Assembly: GCA_964639875.1 (NCBI GenBank)
Contig: CAZXEM010000053.1
Location: 1-7,899, forward strand
Origin: CAZQLW01 sp964639875
GTDB taxonomy: Archaea; Nanobdellota; Nanobdellia; Woesearchaeales; GW2011-AR9
Direction of reading: 5' to 3'
DNA: 7,899 bases
Shown here piece after piece: positions 6,168-7,899 of this stretch; position 1 is the first letter of the stretch; every line of letters begins with the position of its first letter. The position numbers and the translations under genes were made by a program. The notes below the pieces were generated by a model, which was not told the DNA's origin, searched no databases, and saw only the letters and a list, made by a program, of their open reading frames with translations.

Positions 6168-7652
6168 ATGGAAGAATTCAAAAAATTAGGTCTCTCTGAA
6201 AATGTTATTAATGTCCTGAAAAAGAAGGGGTACGTAACACCAACAGAAATTCAACGAAGAGCAATACCGATTTTATTGGCTGGTAAACTAGACATCATTG
6301 CCCAATCACAAACCGGTACTGGTAAAACTGCTGGCTTTGCTTTACCAATCATTGAAACAATTAAAGAAAATTCTAAAGATGTTCAAGCAATTATTTTAAC
6401 TCCTACTAGAGAACTTGCAATTCAAGTTTCAAAAGAAATTGAATCATTGTCAGGGAAGAAAAAATTACGTGTCTTGGCAGTATATGGCGGTACTTCAGTA
6501 AGAGATCAAATGAAACAATTACGTCAAGGTGTTGATATTGTTGTTGGAACACCAGGAAGGGTTATTGATCAAATTAAAAGAAAATGTTTGAACCTTTCTA
6601 AAGTTACTTTTACTGTTTTGGATGAAGCTGACGAAATGCTTAACATGGGCTTTTTGGAAGAAATTGAAAAAATTTTAGAAAAAACTAATTCTGATAAGAG
6701 AATGTTAATGTTTTCTGCAACGATGCCTAAAGCTATTCATCGGATTGCAAAAAGGTACATGAAAGAACATGTTGTTTTAGAAGTTGAAAATAAAAATCTT
6801 ACCATTGATTCAACGGAACAGATTTATTATGAAGTAATGTCTCGAGATAAGTTTGAAGCATTACGAAGAGTAATTGATATTAGTGAAGATTTTTATGGGA
6901 TCATATTTTGCAGAACAAAAGTTGAAGTTGATAGTCTTTCAAGACAATTAATAGATGGTAATTATGCTGCAGCTGCTATCCATGGTGATATATCTCAAGC
7001 ACAAAGGGAAAAAATATTAAATTTGTTTAGAACAAGTAAAGTTAACATTTTGGTTGCTACTGATGTTGCTGCTCGAGGAATAGATATAAACGATTTAACT
7101 CATGTTGTAAATTATTCTTTGCCACAAAGTCCAGAATCTTATGTACACAGAATTGGAAGAACTGGTCGAGCAGGTAAGAAAGGTTTGGCGGTAACGTTCA
7201 TTATTCCTTCCGAAAAAAGTAAATTAAGGTTTATTGAAAAAATTGTTAAACGTCAATTAGTAAAAAAAGATTTGCCTAGTGTTGATGATATGATCAAGTT
7301 TAAGAAAGAACATATTAAACAAATTATTGAAAAGTTTAATCAATCAGGAAAATCTAAATCATATGAAGGAATAGCTAAAGAGATTCTTACTAATAACACC
7401 CCTATTTCAGCATTATCTTCATTATTAGAGTACACATTTAAATCTGTCCTTAACCCTAACAATTATAAATTAATTCAGGAAGTGAAATCAAGTCATCGAA
7501 CATCTAGGAAGGGAAGGAAAGAATCTTTTGGAAGAAATTATCGAAAAAGGAAACCTAGTTCTGAAGGGAAAAAGTTTCGCCATCACGATCATTCAAAATC
7601 TGGTTCTGAGAGGAAAAAGAAACGGGGATTTAAACCGTTTAGAAGAAAATAA
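6168..7652 (+). CDS. DEAD-box ATP-dependent RNA helicase
   Basis: The protein unwinds RNA duplexes using ATP, as in ribosome assembly, mRNA turnover and cold adaptation. Counted from ATG 6168 (494 residues), it has the full motif set: Q motif (F4, PTEIQ near 25-29), Walker A AQSQTGTGKT (45-54), PTREL (79-83), GG (107-108), TPGR (128-131), DEAD (152-155), SAT (183-185), IIFCRT (245-250), ARGIDI (302-307) and HRIGRTGRAG (327-336). After the second RecA domain, about 355-435 resembles the helical C-terminal region of CshA/DeaD-type bacterial helicases. The last ~55 residues are Lys/Arg/Ser-rich and probably bind RNA. A GTG at 6147 could add seven residues, but it lies only five bases below the TATA box, upstream of the expected transcript start, so ATG 6168 is preferred. 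The gene is divergent from the RG-rich zinc protein, and the next gene starts directly at its stop. Confidence 0.95.
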   Translation: MEEFKKLGLSENVINVLKKKGYVTPTEIQRRAIPILLAGKLDIIAQSQTGTGKTAGFALPIIETIKENSKDVQAIILTPTRELAIQVSKEIESLSGKKKLRVLAVYGGTSVRDQMKQLRQGVDIVVGTPGRVIDQIKRKCLNLSKVTFTVLDEADEMLNMGFLEEIEKILEKTNSDKRMLMFSATMPKAIHRIAKRYMKEHVVLEVENKNLTIDSTEQIYYEVMSRDKFEALRRVIDISEDFYGIIFCRTKVEVDSLSRQLIDGNYAAAAIHGDISQAQREKILNLFRTSKVNILVATDVAARGIDINDLTHVVNYSLPQSPESYVHRIGRTGRAGKKGLAVTFIIPSEKSKLRFIEKIVKRQLVKKDLPSVDDMIKFKKEHIKQIIEKFNQSGKSKSYEGIAKEILTNNTPISALSSLLEYTFKSVLNPNNYKLIQEVKSSHRTSRKGRKESFGRNYRKRKPSSEGKKFRHHDHSKSGSERKKKRGFKPFRRK

Positions 7653-7899
7653 ATGGCAAGAATGACTGTTAAAGGACATGAATTTAATGAATTAGTTGTT
7701 AGAGATTCGTACGATCGAAGAGCAGTACTTTTTAAAAATAATATTATTGAAATATTAAGAAAAATCGGAGTTGTTGATGATGATGTTGATGTTTCATTAC
7801 AAAGAGTTGCTCGGTTAAAAGGACACGCAACTGCATCTTGGTATTTTGATGGTCATTACATGCAGTTTAGTTATAAGTTACTTAACAAGTTTATTGAAA
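7653..7899 (+). CDS. Unrecognised protein, 5' part (runs off the window)
   Basis: An open frame starts with ATG immediately after the helicase TAA (TAAATG, no gap) and stays open to the window edge, giving 82 residues. It begins MARMTVKGHEFNELVVRDSY, with a second Met at position 4. It then has a probable helix (about 17-38, RRAVLFKNNIIEILRKIG), an acidic turn VVDDDVDV, and an aromatic-rich stretch ATASWYFDGHYMQFSYKLL. No known family, signal peptide or membrane segment is recognised in the visible part. The composition matches its neighbours and the frame has no internal stop, so it is very likely a real gene translated from the helicase mRNA by coupling or reinitiation. No ribosome-binding site is visible. 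Confidence 0.75.
   Translation, partial: MARMTVKGHEFNELVVRDSYDRRAVLFKNNIIEILRKIGVVDDDVDVSLQRVARLKGHATASWYFDGHYMQFSYKLLNKFIE

Overview
The window is an AT-rich, tightly packed stretch that reads best as an archaeal chromosome, most likely a small-genome DPANN lineage (Woesearchaeota/Pacearchaeota-like). That placement is inferred from gene content and promoter style; no rRNA or other marker is present. The main support is as follows. TATA boxes (TTTATAAA or TTTAAATA) lie about 30 to 34 nt before three start codons, which suggests leaderless mRNAs. Recognisable Shine-Dalgarno motifs are largely absent. T-runs follow the stop codons. There is an archaeal-style site-2-protease relative and a THUMP/Trm14-like protein beside bacterial-type ScpB and GyrA. 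A CPR bacterium is the main alternative.

Layout. (1) 1-443: 3' part of scpB, whose true start lies before the window. (2) 565-4151: gyrA (DNA gyrase A subunit), overlapping by an ATGA junction with a THUMP-domain methyltransferase-like gene whose catalytic motifs look eroded. (3) 4201-5578: a compact three-gene unit of a site-2-protease-like membrane protein that has lost its HExxH motif, a small multi-pass membrane protein, and a 98-residue soluble protein of unknown function. It ends in a T-run. (4) 5627-6004, minus strand: a zinc-binding CxxC-x17-CxxC protein with a Gly/Arg/Ser-rich N-terminus, convergent with block 3 and divergent from block 4's neighbour. (5) 6168-7652: a DEAD-box RNA helicase with a basic tail, followed with no gap by (6) the 5' part of an unrecognised gene running off the window at 7899.

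How the genes may work together. scpB and gyrA both act on chromosome structure (SMC loading and supercoiling), but a promoter-bearing gap separates them, so they are neighbours rather than a proven operon. The helicase and the RG-rich zinc protein share a 163-nt divergent promoter region and both carry low-complexity, probably RNA-contacting segments. A joint role in RNA metabolism is a reasonable inference.

No defence system, mobile element, CRISPR array or RNA gene is visible. The most noteworthy points are two apparent pseudoenzymes (the S2P relative and the THUMP methyltransferase relative), the three-gene membrane unit of unknown function, and promoter geometry that corrects two start codons. 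No intergenic stretch exceeds 163 bases.
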